The position numbers and the translations under genes were made by a program. 64,000 nt of DNA from Anaerosporobacter faecicola (GTDB taxonomy: Bacteria; Bacillota; Clostridia; Lachnospirales; Lachnospiraceae): positions 28,889-92,888 of the forward strand of contig NZ_JAAQRO010000033.1 in NCBI RefSeq assembly GCF_012070565.1, in the 5' to 3' direction. Shown one piece after another: positions 50,750 through 59,532 of this stretch. The number at the start of each line of letters is the position of its first letter. Position 1 is the first letter of the stretch. Under the pieces are notes generated by a model. It had not been told where the DNA came from. It saw nothing but the letters and a program-made list of their open reading frames with translations, and searched no databases.

Positions 50750-51634
50750 TTAGGTCATCCAATTTGGGCATTGCACTCGTATGCCATCACAGTATTGTGT
50801 TAGGATCGGCTGCTTTACATTTGGTCTTGATAAATAGTTGTTAAAGATCGTATCCACAACAACAGAGATGTTATCGAATATATTTCTCTCGGGCATCCAC
50901 TTATGGTCAAACGCAGTGGAAGAAGTAATCGTAAAGTTGTACCCTTTGTTTCGATACCATTCCGTATAGACACGATTTAGGGTAAAGGACATGATAGCTA
51001 AAACATTTGCCTGAATTGTAGCCTCTGGCCAAGTCGCATAGATTTCGCTGGAGGCTACATTTTTTATATAATCACGGTAAAGCACATAATAATTTCTAGC
51101 AGAGTTGTCAGTAGGTGGTCCGTCATGGACAACAATATATTCTGGGATTACAACGCGATCTAATACAATATCGAAACTAGATACATCCTTGATTTCATCT
51201 TCTGCTATTTTTGGAGGGTATTCTCCATATAGTGTGTGTGGTGGTATAACATAAAGTTCGGATGTATCTGGACGGTCCGTTTGAGGAAGTAGCTGTGTAT
51301 TCTGTACAGCTGTTACATTTGGTAAGATCTGTGAACCAGAAACGGTAAAGTCTTCAAAACCTGGTGCGGATATCTGTAGGGTATATTCGGAGTATGGCTG
51401 TGCGGATTCTGGTTCTAAGCTGTAATCCAAAGGTGGTGTAGGTAGTTCGATGGTATCAGTTCGACCAATAGAATTGGTTGTTAATTCTTCAACGACATTG
51501 GTAGGGTCACCTGTACGGGTAATACGTATCGTGGCATTTTCGATGGGACGTAAGTTCGCTTGGGAATTTACCCGTACAAATAACCTGCCAAGAGATTGTG
51601 TTTCAACTTGTGCGGGATAGACGTAATTTCTCAT
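50750..51634 (-). CDS. SpoIID/LytB-like peptidoglycan protein, C-terminally truncated
   Basis: This 294-residue protein has an N-terminal carboxypeptidase-regulatory-like beta domain (ATIRITRTGDPTNVVEELTT) and then the SpoIID-type core of a clostridial family (IPEYIVVHDGPP, YIKNVASSEIYATWPE, NRVYTEWYRNKGYNFTITSS, GxNIFDNI-like, NYLSRP). It ends at QYCDGIRVQCPNWMT. In relatives that I recall this point is followed by SQWG, further core sequence and a peptidoglycan-binding domain. Here a stop comes at once, 17 bp from the end of the ABC permease gene. This suggests loss of the 3' half. GAGGT supports the ATG at 51634. If expressed, it would lack its cell-wall module. Confidence 0.7.
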   Translation of the reverse strand: MRNYVYPAQVETQSLGRLFVRVNSQANLRPIENATIRITRTGDPTNVVEELTTNSIGRTDTIELPTPPLDYSLEPESAQPYSEYTLQISAPGFEDFTVSGSQILPNVTAVQNTQLLPQTDRPDTSELYVIPPHTLYGEYPPKIAEDEIKDVSSFDIVLDRVVIPEYIVVHDGPPTDNSARNYYVLYRDYIKNVASSEIYATWPEATIQANVLAIMSFTLNRVYTEWYRNKGYNFTITSSTAFDHKWMPERNIFDNISVVVDTIFNNYLSRPNVKQPILTQYCDGIRVQCPNWMT

Positions 51635-51729
51635 GGGATACCTCAATTCATAATAAGATATAGTATTAAGATATGTTATGAAGTGGAAAGTGTTAGTGAA
51701 ATAAAAGATGGAAGAAATAAAATTTGTTC

Positions 51730-51758
51730 TTGTAAATCTATAGAAAATCGAGTATAAT
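51730..51758 (+). promoter_or_regulatory. SigA-type promoter of the flagellin gene
   Basis: TTGTAA at 51730-51735 and TATAAT at 51753-51758 have a 17-bp spacer. No SigD-type box is seen here, although an overlapping TAAA occurs at 51732-51735. Confidence 0.65.
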
Positions 51759-51829
51759 GTGTCTAACTAAGTTTGTATTTGTAAAATAACATGGTTGGCA
51801 ATGATATTTCAAAAATGGAGGTTGATCGT

Positions 51830-52600
51830 ATGGCAGTAAGTGGTATTTATAATCAATTAAGTACGAATTATGAGCATTTATCTACGATGAAGAGAATCAA
51901 TTCTGCAGCAGATGATGCAGCCGGATTATCCATTTCTGAAAGTCTTAAGAGTCAGTCAGGTGGATATGATGCAGCAACGAACAATACAGCGAATACGAAG
52001 AACATGCTGAATGTTGCAGACGGTGCACTTAGTTCAATTGCAGACAGCTTACAACGAATCAGAGAGCTTAGTGTTCAAGCAAGTAATGATACTTATTCCT
52101 CTGATGATAAAGCAAGTATGCAAGATGAAATCAATCAATTAAAGCAACATATTTCTGATGCTGCTGGAAACACAGAATATAATACAAAGAAGTTATTAGA
52201 TGGTAGTGTTACTAGTGTGAATACAGCTGCTACAGCAAATGGTTCTAGTATTCAGACGAAGTTACCGAATTCGACTCTTGATGCTCTTGGGATAGCCGAT
52301 TACGATGTAACCGGTAGTTTTGACATTTCCAAGATTGATGATGCAATTAAGAAAGTGTCTTCATCAAGAAGTGAAATTGGTGCTTCTACCAATGCTTTAG
52401 ATTATGCATACTCCAATAGCCAGTATACCAGTCAGAATCTTACAGCGGCAAGAAGTCGTATTGAAGATCTTGATGTTCCAAGATATGTATCGGAACTTAA
52501 TAAAAATAAAATATTGAATGAGTATAGATTGTTTGTTCAGTCAGCAAAGACAGGGCAAGCAACTAGAGGCATTTCCATTTTATTGGGAAACCGATCCTGA
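51830..52600 (+). CDS. Short atypical flagellin
   Basis: This 256-residue flagellin-like protein has the conserved D0/D1 hallmarks MKRINSAADDAAGLSISE and LNVADGALSSIADSLQRIRELSVQASN near the N-terminus, and NLTAARSRIEDLD near the C-terminus. The usual first 20 or so residues are shortened (MAVSGIYNQLSTNYEHLS), as in a group of clostridial flagellin-like proteins. The tail after EYRLFVQ (SAKTGQATRGISILL) is not like the Arg/Lys-rich ends I expect in that group. GGAGGT lies 9 bp before the ATG at 51830. It has a SigA-type promoter and a terminator, so it is a single gene away from the flagellar operon. It may be a minor filament component. Confidence 0.85.
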   Translation: MAVSGIYNQLSTNYEHLSTMKRINSAADDAAGLSISESLKSQSGGYDAATNNTANTKNMLNVADGALSSIADSLQRIRELSVQASNDTYSSDDKASMQDEINQLKQHISDAAGNTEYNTKKLLDGSVTSVNTAATANGSSIQTKLPNSTLDALGIADYDVTGSFDISKIDDAIKKVSSSRSEIGASTNALDYAYSNSQYTSQNLTAARSRIEDLDVPRYVSELNKNKILNEYRLFVQSAKTGQATRGISILLGNRS

Positions 52601-52616
52601 TGAATGGTATATAGAA

Positions 52617-52656
52617 AGGATATTTTGAAATCATTGATTTTAAAATATCCTTTTTT
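52617..52656 (+). terminator. Terminator of the flagellin gene
   Basis: A 10-bp perfect stem (52617-52626 with 52642-52651) is followed by TTTTTG. Confidence 0.9.
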
Positions 52657-53091
52657 GAGGAGAAAAAAGGAAAGACAAAAAAAGAGTATTAATTTTTTTT
52701 GCCCTTTTATAAGATATTCGATTGAATAAGGGGAGTATCAGTTGGAATTGCATGATCGGATTATCTTGCTTTATACCATAAGGATTGGTACATAGAGGTA
52801 TAGAACATTTTTTGCTAATTGTAGCAAATTGTATATAAAAACAAGATTATTTACACAATTGTATAATAATTCAACATAACACGAAAATAATGTATAATAT
52901 ACTTGTATTTAGATTATTTCTGTGGTAGAATGATAAAAATTTATCCTGATATAACTAGGATATAGACTAATTTCTTTACGAATTAGAATGGTATTATGAA
53001 ATGAGTGACAAAAGATCATATTTATCATGTATTGTTAAGAATGTAAGGTAAACACTACAATGTTATTTAAGAAAGGAATAGGTATTAATAT
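52657..53091 (+). promoter_or_regulatory. carAB upstream region with leader hairpins
   Basis: No gene is visible. A possible promoter is TTCAAC (52870-52875) with TATAAT (52893-52898), spacer 17 bp. The leader after it contains two small dyads, TATCCT/AGGATA (about 52941-52962) and CTAATT/AATTAG (about 52968-52987), but no T-run, so no clear attenuator. I do not see a recognisable PyrR-binding element. Confidence 0.45.
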
Positions 53092-54180
53092 ATGAAAGCG
53101 TTTTTAATACTTGAAGATGGCAATGTATTTACGGGAAAAAGTATTGGTTCAACAAAAGAAGTAATAAGTGAAATCGTATTTAATACTTCAATGACAGGTT
53201 ATCTAGAAGTACTAACAGATCCTTCATATGCTGGTCAGGCGGTTGTAATGACATATCCGTTGATTGGTAACTATGGTATCTGCTATGAAGACATGGAATC
53301 TCTTCAGGCTTGGCCAGATGGTTATATCGTTCGAGAGATTGCAAGAAAACCAAGCAATTTCCGTTCACAAGATGGAATAGAAACCTTTCTTTTAAAACAT
53401 GACATTCCTGGTATCTGTGATATTGATACAAGAGCACTTACGAAGATCCTTCGTGAAAAAGGTACGATGAATGGTATGATTACCACGAATGAAAATTACA
53501 ATATAGAAGAAGTAAAAGCAAAATTAAAGGCATATACACCAGCAGGGGTTGTAAAGAAAGTGAGCCGTTTGAATAAAACAGAGTATCCTGCTGATGAAGG
53601 AACAGATAAGGGACTTCATGTTGCTCTTATGGATTTTGGCTCAAAAAATAACATTACCAGATGCTTAACTAAGAGAGGATGTCATGTAACGGTTTATCCT
53701 GCATTTACATCTGCAGAAGAAATCTTAGCATCTAACCCAGATGGAATTATGTTATCCAATGGTCCTGGAGATCCAAAAGAATGTACGAGTATTATAGAAG
53801 AAATCAAAAAATTGTATCAGAGTGATGTACCAATCTTTGCAATTTGTTTGGGACATCAGTTAATGGCACTAGCAAATGGTGCAGATACACATAAGATGAA
53901 ATATGGTCATAGAGGAGCAAATCATCCAGTTAAAGACCTTGCCACCAATCGTGTATACATATCATCTCAGAACCATGGATATGTTGTAGATAGTAGTAAT
54001 CTTGATGAAAAGATAGCAAAAGTAAGTTTTGTTAATGTAAATGATGGAACAGTTGAAGGTTTGGAATATACAGGTAAGAAGATCTTTACCGTACAGTTCC
54101 ATCCAGAAGCATGTGCTGGTCCAAAAGATTCTGAGTTATTATTTAATAAATTTATTACTATGATGGAGGATTGCAAATAA
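53092..54180 (+). CDS. carA: Carbamoyl phosphate synthase small subunit
   Basis: CarA hydrolyses glutamine and delivers ammonia to CarB for carbamoyl phosphate, used for pyrimidine and arginine synthesis. The 362-residue protein has the CPSase N domain (LILEDGNVFTGKSIGS, FNTSMTGYLEVLTDPSY) and a class I glutaminase domain with the nucleophile Cys252 in FAICLGHQLMAL, plus the partner His-Glu in VQFHPEACAGP. Length is normal. The stop codon overlaps the carB start by one base (TAATG), so the two are translationally coupled. Confidence 0.98.
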   Translation: MKAFLILEDGNVFTGKSIGSTKEVISEIVFNTSMTGYLEVLTDPSYAGQAVVMTYPLIGNYGICYEDMESLQAWPDGYIVREIARKPSNFRSQDGIETFLLKHDIPGICDIDTRALTKILREKGTMNGMITTNENYNIEEVKAKLKAYTPAGVVKKVSRLNKTEYPADEGTDKGLHVALMDFGSKNNITRCLTKRGCHVTVYPAFTSAEEILASNPDGIMLSNGPGDPKECTSIIEEIKKLYQSDVPIFAICLGHQLMALANGADTHKMKYGHRGANHPVKDLATNRVYISSQNHGYVVDSSNLDEKIAKVSFVNVNDGTVEGLEYTGKKIFTVQFHPEACAGPKDSELLFNKFITMMEDCK

Positions 54181-57100
54181 TGCCAAAGATTGAAGATATT
54201 AAAAAAGTATTAGTAATTGGTTCTGGACCAATCGTAATTGGACAAGCAGCTGAGTTTGACTATGCTGGTACACAGGCTTGCCGTTCTCTTAAAGAAGAAG
54301 GAATTGAAGTTGTGTTAGTGAACTCCAATCCTGCAACGATCATGACAGATAAAGACATTGCAGATCGTGTCTACATTGAGCCATTAAACCCTGAGATTGT
54401 AAAACAATTGATTATAAAAGAAAAACCAGATAGTGTACTTCCAACATTAGGTGGCCAAGCGGCATTAAACATTGCAATGGAATTAGAGGAATGTGGCTTC
54501 CTGAAAGAAAACAATGTTCGCTTGATTGGTACAACATCTCTTACAATTAAAAAAGCGGAAGACCGTTTGGAATTCAAGACAACAATGGAGAAAATCGGCG
54601 AACCTTGTGCACCAAGTGAGGTTGTTACAACGGTTGAAGCTGCAATCGCATTTACCAATACCATCGGTTACCCTGTAGTTATTCGTCCTGCTTACACATT
54701 GGGTGGAAGTGGTGGTGGTATCGCCCATGATGAAGAACAGCTGATTGATATCTGCTCCAATGGTCTTCGTTTAAGCCGTGTTGGTCAGTGTCTGATTGAA
54801 CGCTGTATTGCAGGCTGGAAAGAGGTTGAATATGAAGTAATGCGTGATTCCAATGGAAACTGCATTACCGTATGTAATATGGAAAACTTAGATCCAGTTG
54901 GTGTACATACGGGAGATAGTATCGTAGTGGCACCTTCACAGACATTATCGGATAAGGAATACCAGATGTTACGTAGTGCTGCCCTAAATATTATTGATGA
55001 GTTGAAGATTACAGGAGGATGTAATGTACAATTTGCTTTACACCCAACTTCATTCGAGTATTGTGTAATCGAGGTAAATCCACGTGTTAGTCGTTCCTCT
55101 GCATTGGCATCAAAAGCAACGGGATATCCAATAGCAAAAGTTGCTGCTAAGATTGCACTTGGTTACACCCTTGATGAGATTCCAAATGCAATTACGAAGA
55201 AAACATATGCAAGTTTTGAACCTGCTCTTGATTATGTTGTTGTTAAGATTCCTAGACTTCCGTTTGATAAATTCATCTCCGCAAAGAGAACATTAACAAC
55301 ACAGATGAAGGCAACTGGAGAAGTAATGAGCATCTGTACGAATTTTGAAGGTGCTCTTATGAAAGCAATCCGTTCTTTGGAACAGCATGTGGATAGTCTT
55401 GAGAATACGGGACTTTATGATGGCTTTGATAAAGAAAGAATACTTGAAGAACTTCATAAAGTAGATGATCGTCGAATCTATGCAATTGCACAGGCATTAC
55501 GTCTTGGTATCACGTATGAAGAGATTCATGATATTACCCAAATTGATGAATGGTTCATCGATAAGATTGCAATTCTTGTTGAGATGGAAGAAAAATTAAA
55601 AGCTTCGGAATTAACAAGAGAGTTGTTATTAGAGGCTAAGAAATTAGAATTCCCTGATAAAGTAATTGCAAAATGGACAAAGAAAACAGAAAAAGAGATC
55701 AAAGAATTACGAAAAGAATATAACATTCTTGCTTCCTTCAAAATGGTTGATACTTGTGCAGCAGAATTTGCAGCCTCTACGCCTTATTACTACTCTTGCT
55801 TTGACAATGAGAATGAAGTAGATGCGGTGAAGACAAAGAAGAAAGTCTTAGTTCTTGGTTCTGGTCCGATTCGAATTGGACAAGGTATTGAATTTGATTA
55901 TTGTTCTGTTCATAGTGTATGGTCTCTTAGAAGAAGTGGATATGAAACAATTATCGTAAACAACAATCCTGAAACAGTAAGTACAGACTTTGATATTGCA
56001 GATAAATTGTATTTTGAACCATTGACACCAGAAGATGTGGAAAATATCGTTGATCTGGAAAAACCAGATGGTGCGGTAGTACAGTTTGGTGGACAAACTG
56101 CGATTAAGTTGACAGAAGCCTTATTGAAGATGGGGGTTCCAATCCTTGGTACAAGTGCAGAAAATGTTGATGCAGCTGAAGATCGTGAATTATTCGATGA
56201 TATCTTAGAAGAATGTTGTATTCCAAGACCATCTGGAAAGACGGTATATACGGTAGAAGAAGCGTTAGCAGCAGCAAATGAATTAGGATATCCAGTGCTT
56301 GTACGTCCTTCTTATGTATTAGGTGGACAAGGTATGCAGATTGCTATTAATGACCAGGATGTTAAAGAATTCATGGGCATTATTAATCGAATCGTTCAAG
56401 AACACCCTATCCTAGTAGATAAATACCTAATGGGTAAAGAAGTAGAAGTTGATGCCGTATGTGATGGAACAGATATCCTGATCCCAGGAATCATGGAACA
56501 TGTGGAACGTGCAGGTATTCACTCTGGAGATAGTATCTCGGTATATCCAACCCAGAATATATCAGCAAGAACCAAGAAGGTAATTGAAGAGTATACAAGA
56601 AAATTAGCCAAGAGCTTACATGTTATTGGTTTGATTAACATTCAATTTATCGTTTACCAAGATGAGGTGTATGTAATTGAAGTAAATCCTCGTTCTAGTC
56701 GAACTGTACCATATATCAGTAAAGTAACAGGTATTCCAATTGTTGACCTAGCTTCGAAAGTAATCTTGGGAGCAAAAATCAAAGATCTTGGTTATACACC
56801 TGGTTTACAAAAAGAGGCAGATTATGTTGCAGTAAAGATGCCTGTATTCTCTTTTGAAAAATTACGTGGTGCAGATATCAGCCTTGGACCTGAGATGAAG
56901 TCAACAGGAGAATGTCTTGGTATTGCAAAGAACTTTAATGAAGCACTCTACAAAGCATTCTTAGGTGCAGGAATTAACCTTCCTAAGCACAAAAAGATGA
57001 TCTTGACAGTAAAAGATGCGGACAAGATTGAAGCGATTAGTGTTGGTAGAAGATTTGTAGATTTGGGATATACCATCTACGCTACAAGAAATACAGCAAA

Positions 57101-57389
57101 AGTATTGAATGAGAATGGGGTTCATGCAATAGCAATCAATAAGATTGAACAAGAGTCTCCAAACCTTATGGATTTAATACTAGAGCATGAGATTGATTTG
57201 GTAATCGATACTCCTTCCCAAGGAGCAGAACGTTCCAAAGATGGTTTCTTGATTCGACGAGTTTCCATTGAAACAGGTGTTACTTGTTTAACATCACTGG
57301 ATACAGCCAATGCATTACTTACAAGTTTAGAAACTGCTGAAGCAGATAAGAAAAATCTAGAGTTAATTGATATTGCAAAGATAAAATAA
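54180..57389 (+). CDS. carB: Carbamoyl phosphate synthase large subunit
   Basis: CarB makes carbamoyl phosphate from bicarbonate, ammonia and two ATP. The 1069-residue protein is a tandem duplication: two ATP-grasp halves begin with VLVIGSGPIVIGQAAEFDYAG and VLVLGSGPIRIGQGIEFDY. It also has the oligomerisation region and a C-terminal MGS-like allosteric domain (from about residue 935). The start is the ATG that overlaps the carA stop. Length matches the family. Confidence 0.98.
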   Translation: MPKIEDIKKVLVIGSGPIVIGQAAEFDYAGTQACRSLKEEGIEVVLVNSNPATIMTDKDIADRVYIEPLNPEIVKQLIIKEKPDSVLPTLGGQAALNIAMELEECGFLKENNVRLIGTTSLTIKKAEDRLEFKTTMEKIGEPCAPSEVVTTVEAAIAFTNTIGYPVVIRPAYTLGGSGGGIAHDEEQLIDICSNGLRLSRVGQCLIERCIAGWKEVEYEVMRDSNGNCITVCNMENLDPVGVHTGDSIVVAPSQTLSDKEYQMLRSAALNIIDELKITGGCNVQFALHPTSFEYCVIEVNPRVSRSSALASKATGYPIAKVAAKIALGYTLDEIPNAITKKTYASFEPALDYVVVKIPRLPFDKFISAKRTLTTQMKATGEVMSICTNFEGALMKAIRSLEQHVDSLENTGLYDGFDKERILEELHKVDDRRIYAIAQALRLGITYEEIHDITQIDEWFIDKIAILVEMEEKLKASELTRELLLEAKKLEFPDKVIAKWTKKTEKEIKELRKEYNILASFKMVDTCAAEFAASTPYYYSCFDNENEVDAVKTKKKVLVLGSGPIRIGQGIEFDYCSVHSVWSLRRSGYETIIVNNNPETVSTDFDIADKLYFEPLTPEDVENIVDLEKPDGAVVQFGGQTAIKLTEALLKMGVPILGTSAENVDAAEDRELFDDILEECCIPRPSGKTVYTVEEALAAANELGYPVLVRPSYVLGGQGMQIAINDQDVKEFMGIINRIVQEHPILVDKYLMGKEVEVDAVCDGTDILIPGIMEHVERAGIHSGDSISVYPTQNISARTKKVIEEYTRKLAKSLHVIGLINIQFIVYQDEVYVIEVNPRSSRTVPYISKVTGIPIVDLASKVILGAKIKDLGYTPGLQKEADYVAVKMPVFSFEKLRGADISLGPEMKSTGECLGIAKNFNEALYKAFLGAGINLPKHKKMILTVKDADKIEAISVGRRFVDLGYTIYATRNTAKVLNENGVHAIAINKIEQESPNLMDLILEHEIDLVIDTPSQGAERSKDGFLIRRVSIETGVTCLTSLDTANALLTSLETAEADKKNLELIDIAKIK

Positions 57390-57398
57390 TATAAAAAT

Positions 57399-57487
57399 AA
57401 CCAGTCATGTGTTTCTATCAGTATGGAAAACATGACTGGTTAAAAAAATGTTGGGCATGTTATAACACACGTCCAACATTTTTTATA
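57399..57487 (+). terminator. Two successive hairpins after carB
   Basis: The first stem (57399-57409 with 57431-57441) has no T-run on the plus strand. The second (AATGTTGG at 57448-57455 with CCAACATT ending near 57480) is followed by TTTTTATAT and is the probable terminator. The first has a T-rich tail when read on the minus strand and could end the thiT transcript. Confidence 0.75.
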
Positions 57488-57511
57488 TATCAAATTTTTC
57501 TTATTATATGA

Positions 57512-57573
57512 CCTTCCAGGGGATGTACACTCGCACAAAAGGTAGATGTCAGTTGGAGCTGACTGTGCTGAGT
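57512..57573 (+). repeat. Interspersed intergenic repeat, copy B
   Basis: This is the second copy of the element at 3182-3243, in the same orientation. It contains CTCGCACAAAAG and AAGGTAGATGTCAG, with a small GTCAG/CTGAC hairpin. It lies between the carB terminator and the end of the convergent thiT gene, 6 bp after the thiT stop. The 12-mer CTCGCACAAAAG also occurs in the long hairpins of the rpoD repeats (11192-11203). Confidence 0.6.
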
Positions 57574-57578
57574 TTTGT

Positions 57579-58250
57579 TTATTCGTTTGCCATACGTTTC
57601 ACTTCTTTTAATCCATTGGTGAATGCAGGGATTAATAGAATAATCATTGTAACGAGTGCTTCTGGTAGTATATAGGTCGCATTGTAAGTGATGGTATAAC
57701 CAAGAGCAGTTTGTCCTTCTGGAGCCCATTGACCAAAGAAAACATATCCGGAAATTGCATGTGCAACATAACGTCCAAAAACACCGAGGATATATCCTTT
57801 TAAAAGACCGTATTTGGATTTATTGAATACACCAGATAGACCTAGTAAGCCAAATGCTACGGGAAAATCAAGTAGAAGTTGAATTGGATGATAGATACTT
57901 GGGTCAATCACTAATTGTAGAAAACCATAAGCAATACCAGTCATTACACCAATCTTAGCACCATACAGATATCCAATAAAACAGATAAAGAACATACTGA
58001 ATAGAGTAGCGGATCCACCAAATGGTAAATCAACGAATTTGATAAATGAGGTAACAAGTGCAAGAGCCATGGAAACCGAAGCAAATACTAATTGCTTTGT
58101 TTGAATCTTTTTGGATTCTTTCTTACTAAAGTAAACAATAGCAAGAAGTACAACGATCAAAGCAATAAAAAGAATATAACTTGGTGCTTTCAAGGAGTAA
58201 CCATCGTCAGCGTTACCAGTTGCAAAATAATTCATAATTCCTAGATACAT
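57579..58250 (-). CDS. thiT: Energy-coupled thiamine transporter S component
   Basis: ThiT is the thiamine-binding membrane component of an ECF transporter; it works with a shared energising module not encoded here. The 223-residue protein has an extra N-terminal helix region (YILFIALIVVLLAIVYF) before the standard ThiT bundle: LVFASVSMALALVTSFIKF, PFGGSATLFSMFFICFIGYLYG, GFLQLVIDP and GYILGVFGRYVAHAISGYVFFG, with the aromatic and acidic residues used for thiamine binding. GGGAGG precedes the ATG. The TPP riboswitch upstream confirms the assignment. Confidence 0.95.
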   Translation of the reverse strand: MYLGIMNYFATGNADDGYSLKAPSYILFIALIVVLLAIVYFSKKESKKIQTKQLVFASVSMALALVTSFIKFVDLPFGGSATLFSMFFICFIGYLYGAKIGVMTGIAYGFLQLVIDPSIYHPIQLLLDFPVAFGLLGLSGVFNKSKYGLLKGYILGVFGRYVAHAISGYVFFGQWAPEGQTALGYTITYNATYILPEALVTMIILLIPAFTNGLKEVKRMANE

Positions 58251-58256
58251 AAAAAA

Positions 58257-58282
58257 TCCTCCCTTTCAATTGCTAAGGAGGA
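58257..58282 (-). promoter_or_regulatory. Shine-Dalgarno sequestering stem of the thiT riboswitch
   Basis: On the minus strand TCCTCCTT (58282-58275) can pair with the Shine-Dalgarno AGGGAGGA (58264-58257) of thiT. This is the likely expression platform: when the riboswitch binds TPP, ribosome access would be blocked. No intrinsic terminator with a T-run is seen between aptamer and gene. Confidence 0.6.
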
Positions 58283-58344
58283 GCTCGTTGGGTTCATATC
58301 ATTCCATTGACAAAATTCGCCATATAAATGGAATATGTACAAAC

Positions 58345-58432
58345 ATGTGCTTCCTTACGCTGGTGTTATCCAGTTCAAGTTATGAGGGTTGTGCATGTTG
58401 CACTTCTCAGCAGTAAAGCTCCCCTAGCGTAT
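58345..58432 (-). ncRNA. TPP riboswitch aptamer (THI element)
   Basis: Read on the minus strand, the signatures of the TPP aptamer are all present and in order: TAGGGGAGC, CTGCTGAGA, a variable helix (GTGCAACATGCAC), ACCCT...AACTTGAACTGGATAA, and CACCAGCGTAAGGAAGC. It precedes thiT and reports cellular thiamine pyrophosphate. Confidence 0.97.
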
Positions 58433-58449
58433 CTATGTTTTACGTGAAT

Positions 58450-58478
58450 ACTATAACAAGGGAAAATGGTTCTGTCAA
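58450..58478 (-). promoter_or_regulatory. SigA-type promoter of the riboswitch-thiT transcript
   Basis: On the minus strand TTGACA (58478-58473) and TATAGT (58455-58450) have a 17-bp spacer. Confidence 0.85.
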
Positions 58479-58574
58479 TGACATTTGAAAAAGTTCGTTC
58501 TTTTATTGCATATAGTGTATGGAATATGTTAAAATCGAAATCAAAATATCAACCGTAAAGAAAGGAAAACTACC

Positions 58575-59225
58575 ATGAATACAAAGAATTATATATTATT
58601 TGACCTAGATGGCACATTAACAGACCCGAAAGTTGGAATTACAAAAAGCTTTCAATATGCTCTTAAACATTATGGAATTGAAGAACCAGACCTTGATAAA
58701 TTAGAAGTTGTTATAGGACCTCCTTTACGTGATTCTTTCATGGAGTTCTATGGATTTACAATGGAAAAGGCAATTGAAGCAGAAAGCAAATATAGAGAGC
58801 GCTTTTCAACAATTGGTCTGTATGAGAATGAAATCTATGAAGGAATTGCACAGATGCTGGAAAAACTAGTAAGTCAGGATATGCATCTGGCAATTGCAAG
58901 TTCGAAACCTACTGTATTTGTAGAGAAGATTTTAGAACATTTTTCAATTAAGCAGTACTTCGAACATATCATTGGCAGTAACTTTGATGGAACAAGATCC
59001 AATAAAGCAGAGGTAGTTGATGCGGCAATTGCCGGATTTGGACAAGTTGCAAAAGAGAACATTCTTATGGTTGGTGACCGTAAATTTGACGTGATTGGTG
59101 CTCATGAACGTGGTATTGAATGTGTTGGTGTCGTATATGGTTATGGTGGAGAAGAGGAATTACAACAAGCTGGAGCAGATTACCTGGTATATACAGTAGC
59201 GGAATTGGAGGCATTACTTCTATAA
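58575..59225 (+). CDS. HAD-superfamily phosphatase (Gph/PpaX-like)
   Basis: This 216-residue protein is a subfamily IA HAD hydrolase of the phosphoglycolate phosphatase or pyrophosphatase type. Motif I is DLDGTLTD (Asp10, Asp12), the cap begins VGITKSFQYALKHYG with the conserved VIGPPLRDSF, motif II is ASSKP, motif III has the Lys near SNKAEVV, and motif IV is VGDRKFDVIGA. It probably removes phosphate from a small metabolite; the substrate cannot be assigned. The upstream region has TTGCAT and TAAAAT with an 18-bp spacer as a possible promoter. It is divergent from the thiT unit. Confidence 0.92.
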   Translation: MNTKNYILFDLDGTLTDPKVGITKSFQYALKHYGIEEPDLDKLEVVIGPPLRDSFMEFYGFTMEKAIEAESKYRERFSTIGLYENEIYEGIAQMLEKLVSQDMHLAIASSKPTVFVEKILEHFSIKQYFEHIIGSNFDGTRSNKAEVVDAAIAGFGQVAKENILMVGDRKFDVIGAHERGIECVGVVYGYGGEEELQQAGADYLVYTVAELEALLL

Positions 59226-59532
59226 TTGAAGTATGCACTAGATACTATGAAATGCTATGCACGATGTGTTTTTATACTATAAAATATTCAAAATTTCTTT
59301 ATTTGGGCTATATTTCATAAGTTTATGCACTTTTTAGCATGTATATAAAAGAAGTATGGTATATTATGACATGCTAGGTTGTTTCATGTAATATTTTATG
59401 GTATAATAGTCCCATTACAGGAAGAAACGAGCAGATGTTTGAATGTGTTTGCTTGTTTAACGGTACAGGATACAATTGCACGAATGGAATTGTGTAGGAT
59501 AAGAGATTAATAGACTGCGAGGTTAAATAAGG
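59226..59532 (+). promoter_or_regulatory. Promoter region of the GGDEF-EAL gene with an upstream inverted repeat
   Basis: TTGTTT at 59379-59384 and TATAAT at 59402-59407 have a 17-bp spacer. Two bases upstream of the -35 box ends a long inverted repeat, TAGCATGT (59335-59342) and ACATGCTA (59369-59376), that might bind a regulator. The leader of about 120 nt has a small ACAATT/AATTGT hairpin. No gene is seen in this stretch. Confidence 0.6.

Noticed and set aside
52657..53091. Pyrimidine attenuator before carA
   Set aside because: Leader hairpins are present but lack a T-run, and no PyrR-binding consensus is evident.
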